Source: Pelomonas caseinilytica (GTDB lineage Bacteria; Pseudomonadota; Gammaproteobacteria; Burkholderiales; Burkholderiaceae_C). Taken from it: 64,000 bases of DNA. Where the stretch lies: the NCBI RefSeq assembly GCF_021353235.1, contig NZ_JAJTWT010000010.1, positions 62,001-126,000 on the forward strand, written 5' to 3'. This document shows positions 42,119 to 51,403 of the stretch, in pieces. Position numbers and translations under genes: made by a program. Position 1 is the stretch's first letter. Every line of letters starts with the position of its first letter. The notes beneath the pieces were generated by a model, which saw only the letters and a list, made by a program, of their open reading frames with translations, was not told the origin of the DNA and did not search any database.

Positions 42119-42173
42119 TGGTCAGACCGAATTCATAGAATGGCAAAGTGGCATGACCAAATTGGTTTGACCG
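42119..42173. promoter_or_regulatory. FadR-type operator triplet upstream of the hydrolase block
   Basis: TGGTCAGACCG (42119-42129), TGGCATGACCA (42149-42159) and TGGTTTGACCG (42163-42173). Centre spacing of 30 and 14 bp equals that of the triplet at 20428-20482. GGCAAAG precedes the second site as at 20537. The leader from here to the GH35 ATG is about 300 bp and otherwise holds only the small frame at 42287. Confidence 0.75.
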
Positions 42174-42286
42174 GCAGCCATGTTTTTGACGGCATGATGA
42201 CGGTACTGACAACGCTGCCATGACCGGCCCGGACGCGCCGACCATGGCGACAAGCAGGGCCGCCCAGAGCCCAAGGAGACATTGCA

Positions 42287-42424
42287 GTGATCGTCCAACG
42301 CCGAGCCGTCGCCGATTCCCCTCCCTGGAAGGCGCTGGCCCTCACGCCCGACGCGCAGCAACCCGGCCAGGCCGCCATCGACGCCGGCCGAAGCGACACC
42401 CCGCGGGCCTGCCGCCCCATTTGA
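42287..42424 (+). CDS. Possible 45-residue leader peptide or gene remnant
   Basis: A GTG-initiated frame of 45 codons directly follows AAGGAGACATTGCA, one of the best ribosome binding sites in the window, and ends 54 bp before the GH35 ATG. The peptide (starting VIVQRRAVADSPPWKALALT) has no signal sequence and I do not recognise it. It may be a translated leader affecting expression of the hydrolase block, or the leftover of a deleted gene that still carries its ribosome binding site. The region 42010-42478 holds no other convincing gene. Confidence 0.35.
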   Translation: MIVQRRAVADSPPWKALALTPDAQQPGQAAIDAGRSDTPRACRPI

Positions 42425-42478
42425 GCTGACCTGCGCGCCCATGCCTTCGCTGGCCGCCGCCGCGCTTCCCTGCCCCAC

Positions 42479-44137
42479 ATGCCCAAGCCCCTGACCCGTT
42501 TCCTCCGCCAGGCGATCGCCGCCGCCCTCCTGTGCCCGCTGGGCACCGCCTTCGCCGCGCCCGCGCAACCTCCGCGGCTCGTGCAGGAGGGCGGTCGCCA
42601 TGCCCTGCTCGTCGACGGCCGCCCCTTCACCATCCTCGGCGCCCAGGTCCACAACTCCAGCAACTACCCCAAGGCGCTCGACAAGGTCTGGCCCGCCATC
42701 GCCGACATCCACGCCAACACCGTCGAGGTGCCCATCGCCTGGGAGCAGATCGAGCCGGTCGAGGGCCGCTTCGACTTCTCCTTCGTCGATACCCTGCTCG
42801 CGCAGGCGCGCGAGCGCCAGCTGCACGTCGTGCTGCTGTGGTTCGGCACCTGGAAGAACACCAGCCCGCAGTACACGCCGGCCTGGGTCAAGTTCGACAA
42901 CCGGCGCTTTCCCCGCATGGTCGATGAGGCCGGCAAGGACAGCTACTGCCTCTCGCCCTTCGGCGAGGAGACGCTCAAGGCCGACCGGCGCGCCTTCACC
43001 GCGCTGATGGCCCACCTGAAGAAGGTCGACGACGCCCAGCGCACGGTGCTGATGGTGCAGGTCGAGAACGAGGTCGGCACCTTCGGCCTGGCGCGCGATT
43101 TCGGCGCTACCGCCCAGCGGGCCTTCGAGCAGCCGGTGCCCGCCGCGGTGCTGGCGCACAAGAAGCCGGTGGCCAAGGCCACGGGCAGCTGGCGCGAGGT
43201 CTATGGTGACTACGCCGACGAGTACTTCCACGCCTGGGCCATCGCCCGCTACATCGAGGAAATCGCCAAGGCCGGCCGCGCGGTGCACGACCTGCCGATG
43301 TACGTCAACAACGCGCTGCGCGACCCGCTGGAGCAGCCGCCCAAGCCCTGGAAGAAGGACTTCGCGGCCGGCGGCCCCACCTATGACGTCATCGACATCT
43401 ACAAGGCCGCGGCGCCCCACGTCGACATCGTCGGCCCCGACGTCTACCACGTCGAATCCACCAAGGTCGCCGCCCACCTGAAGCTGTTCAAGCGCGCCGA
43501 CAACGCGCTGTGGGTGCCCGAGCTGGGCAATGCCTCGGCTTATGCGCGCTACCTCTACCTCATCCTGGGCGAGGGCGCGATCGGCGTCTCGCCCTTCGGC
43601 GTGGACTATTTCGACTACGCCAACTACCCGCTGGGCGCCAAGACCAACGACAAGGCCACCGTCGAACCCTTCGCCAAGGTCTATGCCGCCTTCCGCCCGA
43701 TGCAGCGGCAGTGGGCCCAATGGGCCTTCGAAGGCCGCACCTGGGGCGTCGCCGAGCCCGACGACCATGCCGACCAGTTCGTCGCGATGAAGGGCTGGAA
43801 GGCCCACGTCACGTTCGGCCAGTGGCAGTTCGGCGAGCGCGAGTGGCCGGGCAACCAGAAGGAAAAGCCCGCCCACGCCGACACGCCCTCCGGCGGCGTC
43901 GCCATCGCCCAGGTGGGCGACGACGAGTTCGTCCTCGTCGGCCAGCTCGCCCGCGTGCGCATCGACGATGCCGAAGCCAGCGGCAAGGCCCTCATCGACC
44001 ACGTCGAGGAAGGTCGTTATGACGCCGACGGCCGCTGGGTCATGGAGCGCCGCTGGAACGGCGACCAGGTCGACTGGGGCCTGAACTTCACCGCCAACCC
44101 GCGCGTCATCAAGGTCAAGCTGGGCCGTTACCGCTGA
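42479..44137 (+). CDS. GH35 beta-galactosidase (Cellvibrio Bgl35A type)
   Basis: Exported beta-galactosidase of 552 residues. Signal peptide ([18 protein letters not shown]), then a GH35 TIM barrel with acid/base Glu198 in QVENEVGTF and nucleophile Glu348 in WVPELGNA, and a C-terminal beta domain (about 430-552, DUF5597-like; [16 protein letters not shown]). This layout is that of Cellvibrio japonicus Bgl35A, which removes galactose from xyloglucan side chains, not of the larger eukaryote-type GH35. It is the first gene of the hydrolase block and follows three operators and the small leader frame. Residues and length look complete. Confidence 0.91.
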   Translation: MPKPLTRFLRQAIAAALLCPLGTAFAAPAQPPRLVQEGGRHALLVDGRPFTILGAQVHNSSNYPKALDKVWPAIADIHANTVEVPIAWEQIEPVEGRFDFSFVDTLLAQARERQLHVVLLWFGTWKNTSPQYTPAWVKFDNRRFPRMVDEAGKDSYCLSPFGEETLKADRRAFTALMAHLKKVDDAQRTVLMVQVENEVGTFGLARDFGATAQRAFEQPVPAAVLAHKKPVAKATGSWREVYGDYADEYFHAWAIARYIEEIAKAGRAVHDLPMYVNNALRDPLEQPPKPWKKDFAAGGPTYDVIDIYKAAAPHVDIVGPDVYHVESTKVAAHLKLFKRADNALWVPELGNASAYARYLYLILGEGAIGVSPFGVDYFDYANYPLGAKTNDKATVEPFAKVYAAFRPMQRQWAQWAFEGRTWGVAEPDDHADQFVAMKGWKAHVTFGQWQFGEREWPGNQKEKPAHADTPSGGVAIAQVGDDEFVLVGQLARVRIDDAEASGKALIDHVEEGRYDADGRWVMERRWNGDQVDWGLNFTANPRVIKVKLGRYR

Positions 44138-44154
44138 TTCATCCCACCATTCCC

Positions 44155-45453
44155 ATGCAGTACCGCTCCCTTTTCGCATCCGCCCTGCTCGCCGCCTGCG
44201 GCCTGGTACAGGCCCAGGACCTCGTCATCCTCCCCGCGCCCACCGAAGCCTGGAAAGTCACCGTCGGCCACTGGGAGGCCCAGGCCGAACTGAAGGGCGA
44301 CGGCGTCGTCGCGCCGGCTCCCAAGGCCGACTACGCCAGAGCCAGCCACGCGGGCGCCAGCGCCCACGTCACGGCCGGCAGCCGCGACGCGCTGACCTTC
44401 GAGTGGCGCGACCTGTGGCAGTCCATGCTGCGCGTCGAAAGCCGCAGCCCGCTGGACCTGCGGCCCTTCGCCGGCGGCGCGCTGGAGTTCGACCTGCACG
44501 TCGCGGAGCTGGACAAGGGCGGCCTGAGCGTCAAGGTCGGTTGCGGCAGCGGCTGCGCTCGCGCCGTCAACCTCATCACCCCCGCCCGGGCCTCGGCCGG
44601 CAAGGGTTGGCAGCACCTGGCCCTGTCCATGAGCTGCTTCGTTCGCGAAGGGGCGGACTTCTCCGCCGTCACCCTGCCCTTCGCCCTCGAAGGCACCGGC
44701 AGCGGCCAGGTCAGCGTCGCCAACGTGCGCATTGTCCGCGACGCCCGGCCGGGCCTGGCCTGCCCCGACTACCGCACGGAGTCGGTCACGCCGGCCATGC
44801 TCAACGAATCGTGGGCCATCGATTGGTGGAAGCCCCGCCACGAACAGAAGCTGCAGGAGAAGCGCCAGCTGCTGGAAGCCGGCACGCCGCCCGAGATCGT
44901 CTTCATCGGCGACTCCATCACCCAGGGCTGGGAGAAGGGTGGCCGCGCCGTCTGGGACCGCCATTTCGCGCCCCTGCATGGGCTGGCCCTGGGCTTTGGC
45001 GGAGACCGCACCGAGAACGCCTTGTGGCGACTGCAGCACGGCGAGATCGACGGCATCGCGCCCAAGGCCGTCGTGCTGATGATTGGCACCAACAACACCG
45101 GCCACCGCGCCGAGAACCCCGAGACCACCGCCGCCGGCATCAAGCGCCTGCTCGACGAGATCCGCCAACGCCTGCCCCGGTCCCAGGTGCTGCTGCTGGC
45201 CGTCTTCCCCCGCGGCGAGAAGCCCGACGACTTCCTGCGCGGCATCAACCGGCGCGTCAACAAGATCATCGAGGGCTATGCCGACGGCCGCAACGTGCAC
45301 TTCCTGGACATCGGCCCGGCGCTGTTGCAGCCCGACGGCACGCTGAGTCGCGAGGTCATGCCCGACCTGCTCCACCCCAACGAGCACGGCTACGACATCT
45401 GGCAGCGCGCCATGGCGCCGACGCTGCAGCGACTGTTGAACAAGGCGCCGTGA
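44155..45453 (+). CDS. Secreted GDSL/SGNH esterase with N-terminal beta-sandwich
   Basis: Exported protein of 432 residues. After a signal peptide, an N-terminal beta-sandwich (about 20-205; ALEFDLHVAELDKGGLSVKVGCGSGC) resembles the ExoP-like galactose-binding domain found at the end of GH3 glucosidases. The SGNH hydrolase domain (about 235-430) has Ser254 in FIGDSITQGW, GTNN, and Asp404/His407 in DLLHPNEHGY. The combination of a carbohydrate-binding-like domain and an acetylesterase suggests deacetylation of xyloglucan or another hemicellulose. It starts 17 bp after GH35 and ends 2 bp before the GH95 ATG. Confidence 0.86.
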   Translation: MQYRSLFASALLAACGLVQAQDLVILPAPTEAWKVTVGHWEAQAELKGDGVVAPAPKADYARASHAGASAHVTAGSRDALTFEWRDLWQSMLRVESRSPLDLRPFAGGALEFDLHVAELDKGGLSVKVGCGSGCARAVNLITPARASAGKGWQHLALSMSCFVREGADFSAVTLPFALEGTGSGQVSVANVRIVRDARPGLACPDYRTESVTPAMLNESWAIDWWKPRHEQKLQEKRQLLEAGTPPEIVFIGDSITQGWEKGGRAVWDRHFAPLHGLALGFGGDRTENALWRLQHGEIDGIAPKAVVLMIGTNNTGHRAENPETTAAGIKRLLDEIRQRLPRSQVLLLAVFPRGEKPDDFLRGINRRVNKIIEGYADGRNVHFLDIGPALLQPDGTLSREVMPDLLHPNEHGYDIWQRAMAPTLQRLLNKAP

Positions 45454-45455
45454 CC

Positions 45456-47921
45456 ATGCCGCTCGACACCTCGCGCCGCGGCTTCATCGCCGCCACCATC
45501 GCCTCCTCGCTGGCCGCCCTGCCCCGCTGGGTGCAGGCCGGGGCCGCCCACGTGGACGACAGCGCCACGACGCTCTGGTACGACCAACCCGCCGGTCCGT
45601 GGATCGAGGCGCTGCCGGTCGGCAGCGGGCGGCTGGGCGCCATGGTCTTCGGCCGCCCGGCCCAGGAGCGGCTGCAGTTCAACATCGACACGCTGTACGG
45701 CGGCGGCCCCTACGTCCAGGACAACCCGAAGTTCCGAGAGGCCCTGCCGCAGGTGCGCGCCCTCATCGACCAGCAGCGCTGGAAGGAGGCCAACGACCTC
45801 GTCTCGGATTCGCTGATGGGCCGGCCCATCAAGCAGATGCCCTTCAGCGGCGCGGGCGACCTGCTGCTGGACTTTCCCGGCCTGGAGGAGCCGCAGCGCT
45901 ACAGCCGCAGCCTGGACCTGGACCGCGCCGTCGCCGTCACCAGTTTCTTCAGCGGCCGGGCGCGGCACACGCGCGAGGTCTTCTGCAGCGTGCCCGACCA
46001 GGTCACGGTCATCCGGCTCACCGCCGAAGGCGAAGGCCGCATCGACCTCGACCTCGGCTATCGCCACCCTGACTACCAGCCCTACGGCGGCTTCGGCGAC
46101 ACGAAATACGACGCCCACGGCGTCGTCTTCGTCGGTGCGCCGTGGGACCACCGCGAGCCGCTGTTCACCGAGAAGCGCCCCGCGGCGCTGTCGGTCCGCG
46201 CCGATGGCCGCGACGCGCTGCTGGTCGAGGGCCGCAACGTGCAGGCCTTCGGGATTCCGGGCCAGTTGCGCTATGCGCTGCGCGTGCAGGCCGTGGGCGA
46301 CGGCCACATCGAGGCCGATGGCGACCGGCTGCGCGTGCGCGGCGCGCGCCGGCTGACCCTGGTCGTGGCCGGCGAGACCAGCTACGTCAACTACCAGGAC
46401 GTCAGCGGCGACCCCGTGGCCGCCGTACGCCAGCGCACCGCGGCGGCGGCGCGCAAGCCCTTCGCCAGCCTGCAGGACGCCCACCTCAAGGCGCACCGCG
46501 CGCTGTTCCGGCGGCTGCAGATCGACCTGGGCGGCCACGAGGCCAATGCCCGGCCCACGGCGGCCCGCATCGCCGGCATCGCCCGCCAGCAACCCGACGC
46601 CGCCCTCGCCGCGACCTATGTGCAGTACGCGCGCTACCTGTTGCTGTCGTCCTCGCGGCCGGGCAGCCAGCCGGCCAACCTGCAGGGCGTGTGGAACGAG
46701 GTGCTGCACCCGCCCTGGGAGGGCAAGTACACCATCAACATCAACACCGAGATGAACTACTGGCCCGCCGGGCCGGCGAATCTCGGCGAGTGCGTCGAGC
46801 CATTGCTGAAGATGGTGGAGGACCTGGCCGTGACCGGCGCCCGCACGGCGCGCGACAGCTACGGCGCAGGCGGATGGGTGGCCCACCACAACACCGACCT
46901 CTGGCGGTCCACCGCCCCCATCGACGGCCCGCTGTGGGGCATGTGGCCCACTGGCGGCGCCTGGCTGTGCACGACCCTGTGGCAGTACTACCTCTACGAC
47001 CCCAGCCCCGCGCTGCTGCGCCGGTTGCTGCCGCTGTTCAAGGGCGCCTCGCAGTTCTTCCTCGACACGCTGATCGAGGATCCCAAGGGCCGCGGCCTCG
47101 TCACCTCGCCGTCCATCTCGCCGGAGAACTCCCACCACCCGGACATCGCGCTGTGCGCCGGCCCGGCCATGGACCGACAGATCCTGCGCGACCTGTTCGA
47201 TGCCACGCGGCAGGTGCAGGCCGCGGTGGGCGATTCCGATACGGCCTTCTCCGAGCGCTTGCGCAAGACCCGCGAGCGCCTGCCGGCCGACCGCGTCGGC
47301 GCCCAGGGCCAGCTGCAGGAGTGGCTGGAGGACTGGGATGCCGGCGCGCCCGAGCAGCAGCATCGCCACGTCTCCCACCTCTACGCGGTCTACCCGAGCG
47401 GGCAGATCAACGTGCGCGACACGCCGGAGCTGGCCGAGGCCGCGCGCGTGACGCTGAACCGCCGCGGCGATGAAAGCACCGGCTGGGCGACGGCCTGGCG
47501 GCTGGCGCTGTGGACCCGCCTGGGCGACGGCGAGCGGGCCTACAAGATCCTGCAAGGGCTGCTCGGGCCGGCGCGCACCTACCCCAACATGTTCGACGCC
47601 CACCCACCCTTCCAGATCGACGGCAACTTCGGCGGCGCCGCGGCCATCCTGGAGATGGTCGTGCAGTCCTGGGGCGGCGAGATCCACCTGCTGGCCGCCC
47701 TGCCCCGGGCCTGGCCGCGAGGCCGGCTGCACGGCGTGCGCGCCCATGGCGGCGTCGAGGTCGACATCGACTGGGCCGACGGTCGCCTCGCGCGGGTGCG
47801 GCTGCGCGGCCGTGCCGGGCAGCGCGTCGCCCTGCGCCACCTCGGCCGGCGCGTCGACGTGCAGCTCGACGCGCGCGGCCAGGGTCGCGCCGATCCGGCC
47901 GCCTTCGCGGGTGGCGATTGA
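45456..47921 (+). CDS. GH95 alpha-L-fucosidase / alpha-L-galactosidase
   Basis: Inverting exo-glycosidase of 821 residues with a twin-arginine signal (TSRRGFIAATIASSLAALP). The N-terminal domain has LPVGSGRLGAMVFG, and the (alpha/alpha)6 barrel contains ININTEMNYWPAGPANL, the acid Glu557 in SISPENS and Asp722 in FQIDGNFGG, which correspond to the GH95 catalytic residues. Characterised members cleave alpha-1,2-L-fucose from xyloglucan side chains (Cellvibrio Afc95A) or alpha-L-galactose (a Bacteroides ovatus enzyme). Given the LgoD-like pathway in this locus, either activity is possible. It directly follows the esterase. Confidence 0.92.
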   Translation: MPLDTSRRGFIAATIASSLAALPRWVQAGAAHVDDSATTLWYDQPAGPWIEALPVGSGRLGAMVFGRPAQERLQFNIDTLYGGGPYVQDNPKFREALPQVRALIDQQRWKEANDLVSDSLMGRPIKQMPFSGAGDLLLDFPGLEEPQRYSRSLDLDRAVAVTSFFSGRARHTREVFCSVPDQVTVIRLTAEGEGRIDLDLGYRHPDYQPYGGFGDTKYDAHGVVFVGAPWDHREPLFTEKRPAALSVRADGRDALLVEGRNVQAFGIPGQLRYALRVQAVGDGHIEADGDRLRVRGARRLTLVVAGETSYVNYQDVSGDPVAAVRQRTAAAARKPFASLQDAHLKAHRALFRRLQIDLGGHEANARPTAARIAGIARQQPDAALAATYVQYARYLLLSSSRPGSQPANLQGVWNEVLHPPWEGKYTININTEMNYWPAGPANLGECVEPLLKMVEDLAVTGARTARDSYGAGGWVAHHNTDLWRSTAPIDGPLWGMWPTGGAWLCTTLWQYYLYDPSPALLRRLLPLFKGASQFFLDTLIEDPKGRGLVTSPSISPENSHHPDIALCAGPAMDRQILRDLFDATRQVQAAVGDSDTAFSERLRKTRERLPADRVGAQGQLQEWLEDWDAGAPEQQHRHVSHLYAVYPSGQINVRDTPELAEAARVTLNRRGDESTGWATAWRLALWTRLGDGERAYKILQGLLGPARTYPNMFDAHPPFQIDGNFGGAAAILEMVVQSWGGEIHLLAALPRAWPRGRLHGVRAHGGVEVDIDWADGRLARVRLRGRAGQRVALRHLGRRVDVQLDARGQGRADPAAFAGGD

Positions 47922-48020
47922 ACCGGACGACGCCGAGCCCAAGCCCTGAACCCATTTCTCCACAACGCCCAGGACCGGAGGAGACAACCGGCCGGGCACC
48001 TTCACCAGAAAGGTAGAACC

Positions 48021-49661
48021 ATGAGACTGCTCTTATCGACATTGCTGCTGGCCCTGGGAGCCAGCGCCGGCACGGCCGCCCAGGCCCAGAGCTGCGGCAG
48101 CGGCGGCGGTGCCACCGTCTGCCTGGTGGCCAACGGCGCGGCCGACCAGGTCCAGCTGAACTGGACCGCCAGCGGCGCCATCAACGGGCTGGAGGTCTAT
48201 CGCAACACCAGCGCAACCCCCACCGGCCGCAGCCGCATCGCCAGCCTTTCGGCCAAGGCCACCAGCTATGCCGACGCCACCGCCGCCACCGGCACGCCCT
48301 ACTGGTACTGGGTCAAGTTCTCGACCGCCGCCGGCAGCTACAACTCCAGCGCGGCCACGGCCTCGCGCGGCAGCAGCTGCGCGCCGACGGCCGTGACGCC
48401 CTACATCAACGTCAGCGGCACCTGGACGCAGACCGCCTCGGCCTCCGTCCCGGCCGGTGAATCGGCCGTGCTCGGCCCGCAGCCGGCCACCGGCGGCATG
48501 TGGACCTGGAACGGCTGCGGCACGGCCGGCGGTGCGCGCGAGCAGACCATCCGCCCGACCGCCGCCTGCACGGCCACCGCCACCTACACCAATGCCTGCG
48601 GTGCCAAGAGCCTGCAGTCCTTCGCCATCGGCATCGCCGGCCCGATGCGCAACATCACCAGCCTGCAGATGTCCAAGGAGATGGTGCCCGGCTGGAACGT
48701 CGGCAACACCCTCGACGCGACGCCGACCGAGACCTCCTGGGGCAACCCCCTGATCAACCAGGCGCTGATGACCGGCATCAAGAACGCCGGCTTCAAGAGC
48801 ATCCGCCTGCCCGTCACCTGGACGACCCATGTCGACGCCAACGACAACATCGATCCGGTGTGGATGGCGCGCGTCACCCAGGTCGTCAAGTACGCCCGCA
48901 ACGCCGGCCTGTACGTCGTGCTCAACCTGCACCATGAAGGCGGCTGGCTGGACAACGTGCTCTACGCCAACCAGGCTGCCAACAACGCCCGCCTGGCCAA
49001 GCTGTGGACGCAGATCGCCACCAACTTCCGCGACTTCGACGACTACCTGCTCTTCGCCGGCCTCAACGAAGTCGGCAAGGAGAACGCGCCCTGGGGCGTG
49101 CCGCCGCAGAAGGAATGGCTGGACGTGCAGAACGGCTACCACCAGGTCTTCGTGAACGCCGTGCGCGCCACCGGCGGCAACAACGCCAAGCGCCACCTCG
49201 TCGTCCAGGGCTATTTCACCAACATCGACACCGCCTACGACTACGCGGTCCTGCCGACCGACACGGTGGCCAACCGCCTGTTCTTCGAGGTGCACTACTA
49301 CGACCCGTACAACTTCACCATCAACGGCGACGGCACGATGTGGCAGTGGGGCGCCACCGCGACCAACCCGACCGAGACCTGGGCCGACGAACCCTATGTC
49401 GACGCGCAGTTCCAGAAGATGAAGACGCGCTTCATCGACAAGGGCGTGCCCGTCATCCTCGGCGAGTACGGCGCCTACCTGAAGCCGGCCTATCCCGGCA
49501 TGGCGCCCTACCGCAAGGCCTGGGCCGAGTACGTCACCCACTCCAGCGTGCAGCACGGCCTGGTGCCGATGTGGTGGGACACCGGCGAGATGATCGACCG
49601 GACCACCGGCGCGGTGAAGCTGCCCGACATGATCAATTCCCTCGTCAACAGCGCGAAGTGA
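48021..49661 (+). CDS. GH5 endo-xyloglucanase/endoglucanase with Fn3-like and Cys-rich modules
   Basis: Secreted endo-beta-1,4-glucanase of 546 residues. Signal peptide, then an Fn3-like domain (about 24-117), then a four-cysteine module (about 120-208; CAPTAVTPYINVSG, VLGPQPATGGMWTWNGCG) shared with the GH9 protein, then a GH5 barrel, probably subfamily 4 (NLHHEGGWL, HYYDPYNF). Acid/base Glu350 lies in AGLNEVGKEN and nucleophile Glu482 in ILGEYGAYL. GH5_4 enzymes often act on xyloglucan. A GGAGGAGAC stretch lies in the 99-bp leader and AGAAAGG directly before the ATG. It stands in the hydrolase block between two fucosidases. Confidence 0.92.
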   Translation: MRLLLSTLLLALGASAGTAAQAQSCGSGGGATVCLVANGAADQVQLNWTASGAINGLEVYRNTSATPTGRSRIASLSAKATSYADATAATGTPYWYWVKFSTAAGSYNSSAATASRGSSCAPTAVTPYINVSGTWTQTASASVPAGESAVLGPQPATGGMWTWNGCGTAGGAREQTIRPTAACTATATYTNACGAKSLQSFAIGIAGPMRNITSLQMSKEMVPGWNVGNTLDATPTETSWGNPLINQALMTGIKNAGFKSIRLPVTWTTHVDANDNIDPVWMARVTQVVKYARNAGLYVVLNLHHEGGWLDNVLYANQAANNARLAKLWTQIATNFRDFDDYLLFAGLNEVGKENAPWGVPPQKEWLDVQNGYHQVFVNAVRATGGNNAKRHLVVQGYFTNIDTAYDYAVLPTDTVANRLFFEVHYYDPYNFTINGDGTMWQWGATATNPTETWADEPYVDAQFQKMKTRFIDKGVPVILGEYGAYLKPAYPGMAPYRKAWAEYVTHSSVQHGLVPMWWDTGEMIDRTTGAVKLPDMINSLVNSAK

Positions 49662-49744
49662 CCTGCCGCGGGCCCCGGGCCCGCCCGCCGCGCGGCGCGG
49701 GAGTGCTTACGGCCTCCCGCGCCTTCCCTCTTCCAGGAATTCCC

Positions 49745-51403
49745 ATGCCAGTCAAATCCAACCCCATCCCCTGGACCCGTCGCTCCTTCCTCAGCGCTGC
49801 GGCGGCCTCGGCCGGTGCCACCGGGCTGCCGACCGCCGCCCACGCCGCGGCGGCGCCCTTCCAGCCCAACTGGGACTCCCTCGTCGACGGCTACCGCACG
49901 CCCGAGTGGTTCCGCGACGCCAAGTTCGGCATCTGGGCCCACTGGAGCGCCCAGTGCGTGCCCGAGATGGGTGACTGGTATGCCCGCCACATGTACATCC
50001 AGGGCAACTGGCAGTACGAGCACCACCTGAAGACCTACGGCCACCCGGCCGACGTCGGCTTCATGGAGATGAACAACCGCTGGAAGGCCGAGAACTGGGA
50101 CCCGGAAGCCCTGCTCGACCTGTATGCCAAGGCCGGCGCCAAGTACTTCGTCGCGCTCGCCAACCACCACGACAACTTCGACAACTACGACTCCAAGTAC
50201 CACGCCTGGAACAGCGTGCGCATCGGTCCCAAGCGCGACCTGATCGGCATCTGGGCCAAGGCCGCGCGCGCCCGCGGCCTGCGCTTCGGCGTCAGCAACC
50301 ACTCGGCCCACGCCTGGCACTGGTTCCAGACCGCCTACGGCTACGACGCCGAGGGCCCGCGCGCCGGCCAGCGCTACGACGCCTTCCGCCTGACCAAGGC
50401 CGACGGCAAGGGCAAGTGGTGGGAAGGCCTGGACCCGCAGGACCTCTACACCGGCCGCAACATCGTCATGCCCGAGGGCTTCCGCACCGCCCGCGCCGCC
50501 AATGCCTGGCACGACGAGAACACCCGCTACTGGGACGAGAAGCCGCCCCTGCAGAACCCGGCCTTCACCCGCCAGTGGTTCCTGCGCTGCCGCGACCTCA
50601 TCGACAGCTACCGCCCCGACCTCGTCTACTTCGACAACTCCGGCCTGCCGCTGGGCCAGGCGGGGCTGGACATCACCGCCCACTACTACAACGCCAGCAT
50701 GGCCTGGCATGGCGGCCGGCTGGAGGCGGTGGTCAACGCCAAGCAACTGCCCGCCGAGCGCCGGCCCGGCATCGTCGAGGACGTGGAGCGGGGCTTCCGC
50801 GAAGGCATCGAGCCCCTGCCCTGGCAGACCGACACCTGCCTGGGCGACTGGCACTACAACCGCGGCATCTTCAACAACCACGGCTACAAGCCGGCCAGCA
50901 CCGTCATCCACCGCCTCTGCGACATCGTCTCCAAGAACGGCAACCTGCTGCTGTCGGTGCCGGTGCGCGGCGACGGCAGCATCGACGCCGACGAGCGCAA
51001 GATCGTCGAGGACATCGGCGCCTGGATGGCGCGCAACGGCGAGGCCATCCATGGCACCCGGCCGTGGCGGGTCTACGGCGAAGGCCCGACCCGCGTCGCC
51101 GGCGGCATGTTCAGCGAAGGCAACTCCCAGCCGCTGACGGCCGAGGACATCCGCTTCACCCGCAAGGGCGGCGCCCTCTACGCCATCGCCATGGGCTGGC
51201 CCAAGGACGGCCTGCTGCGCATCCAGACACTGGCCGAAGATTCGAACGTGGCCCCCGGCAGCATCGACCGCGTCGAGGCCGTGGGCTCGAGCGACGCCCT
51301 GCCCTTCAAGCGCACCCGCCGCGGGCTGGAGGTCAAGCTGCCCGAGGGCCTGGCCGGCGCGCCGGCCGTGACCGTCAAGATCAGCGGCGCGGGCGTGGCA
51401 TGA
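49745..51403 (+). CDS. GH29 alpha-L-fucosidase
   Basis: Retaining alpha-L-fucosidase of 552 residues with a twin-arginine signal (WTRRSFLSAAAASAGATGLP). The N-terminal barrel shows FRDAKFGIWAHWSAQCVPE, FMEMNNRWKAENWDPEALLDLYAKAGAKY, ANHHDNFDNYDSK and the nucleophile Asp297 in LVYFDNSG. A C-terminal beta domain begins near GEAIHGTRPW. A second fucosidase beside GH95 suggests two different fucose or galactose linkages, or different export compartments. The stop overlaps the GH97 start as ATGA. Confidence 0.93.
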   Translation: MPVKSNPIPWTRRSFLSAAAASAGATGLPTAAHAAAAPFQPNWDSLVDGYRTPEWFRDAKFGIWAHWSAQCVPEMGDWYARHMYIQGNWQYEHHLKTYGHPADVGFMEMNNRWKAENWDPEALLDLYAKAGAKYFVALANHHDNFDNYDSKYHAWNSVRIGPKRDLIGIWAKAARARGLRFGVSNHSAHAWHWFQTAYGYDAEGPRAGQRYDAFRLTKADGKGKWWEGLDPQDLYTGRNIVMPEGFRTARAANAWHDENTRYWDEKPPLQNPAFTRQWFLRCRDLIDSYRPDLVYFDNSGLPLGQAGLDITAHYYNASMAWHGGRLEAVVNAKQLPAERRPGIVEDVERGFREGIEPLPWQTDTCLGDWHYNRGIFNNHGYKPASTVIHRLCDIVSKNGNLLLSVPVRGDGSIDADERKIVEDIGAWMARNGEAIHGTRPWRVYGEGPTRVAGGMFSEGNSQPLTAEDIRFTRKGGALYAIAMGWPKDGLLRIQTLAEDSNVAPGSIDRVEAVGSSDALPFKRTRRGLEVKLPEGLAGAPAVTVKISGAGVA

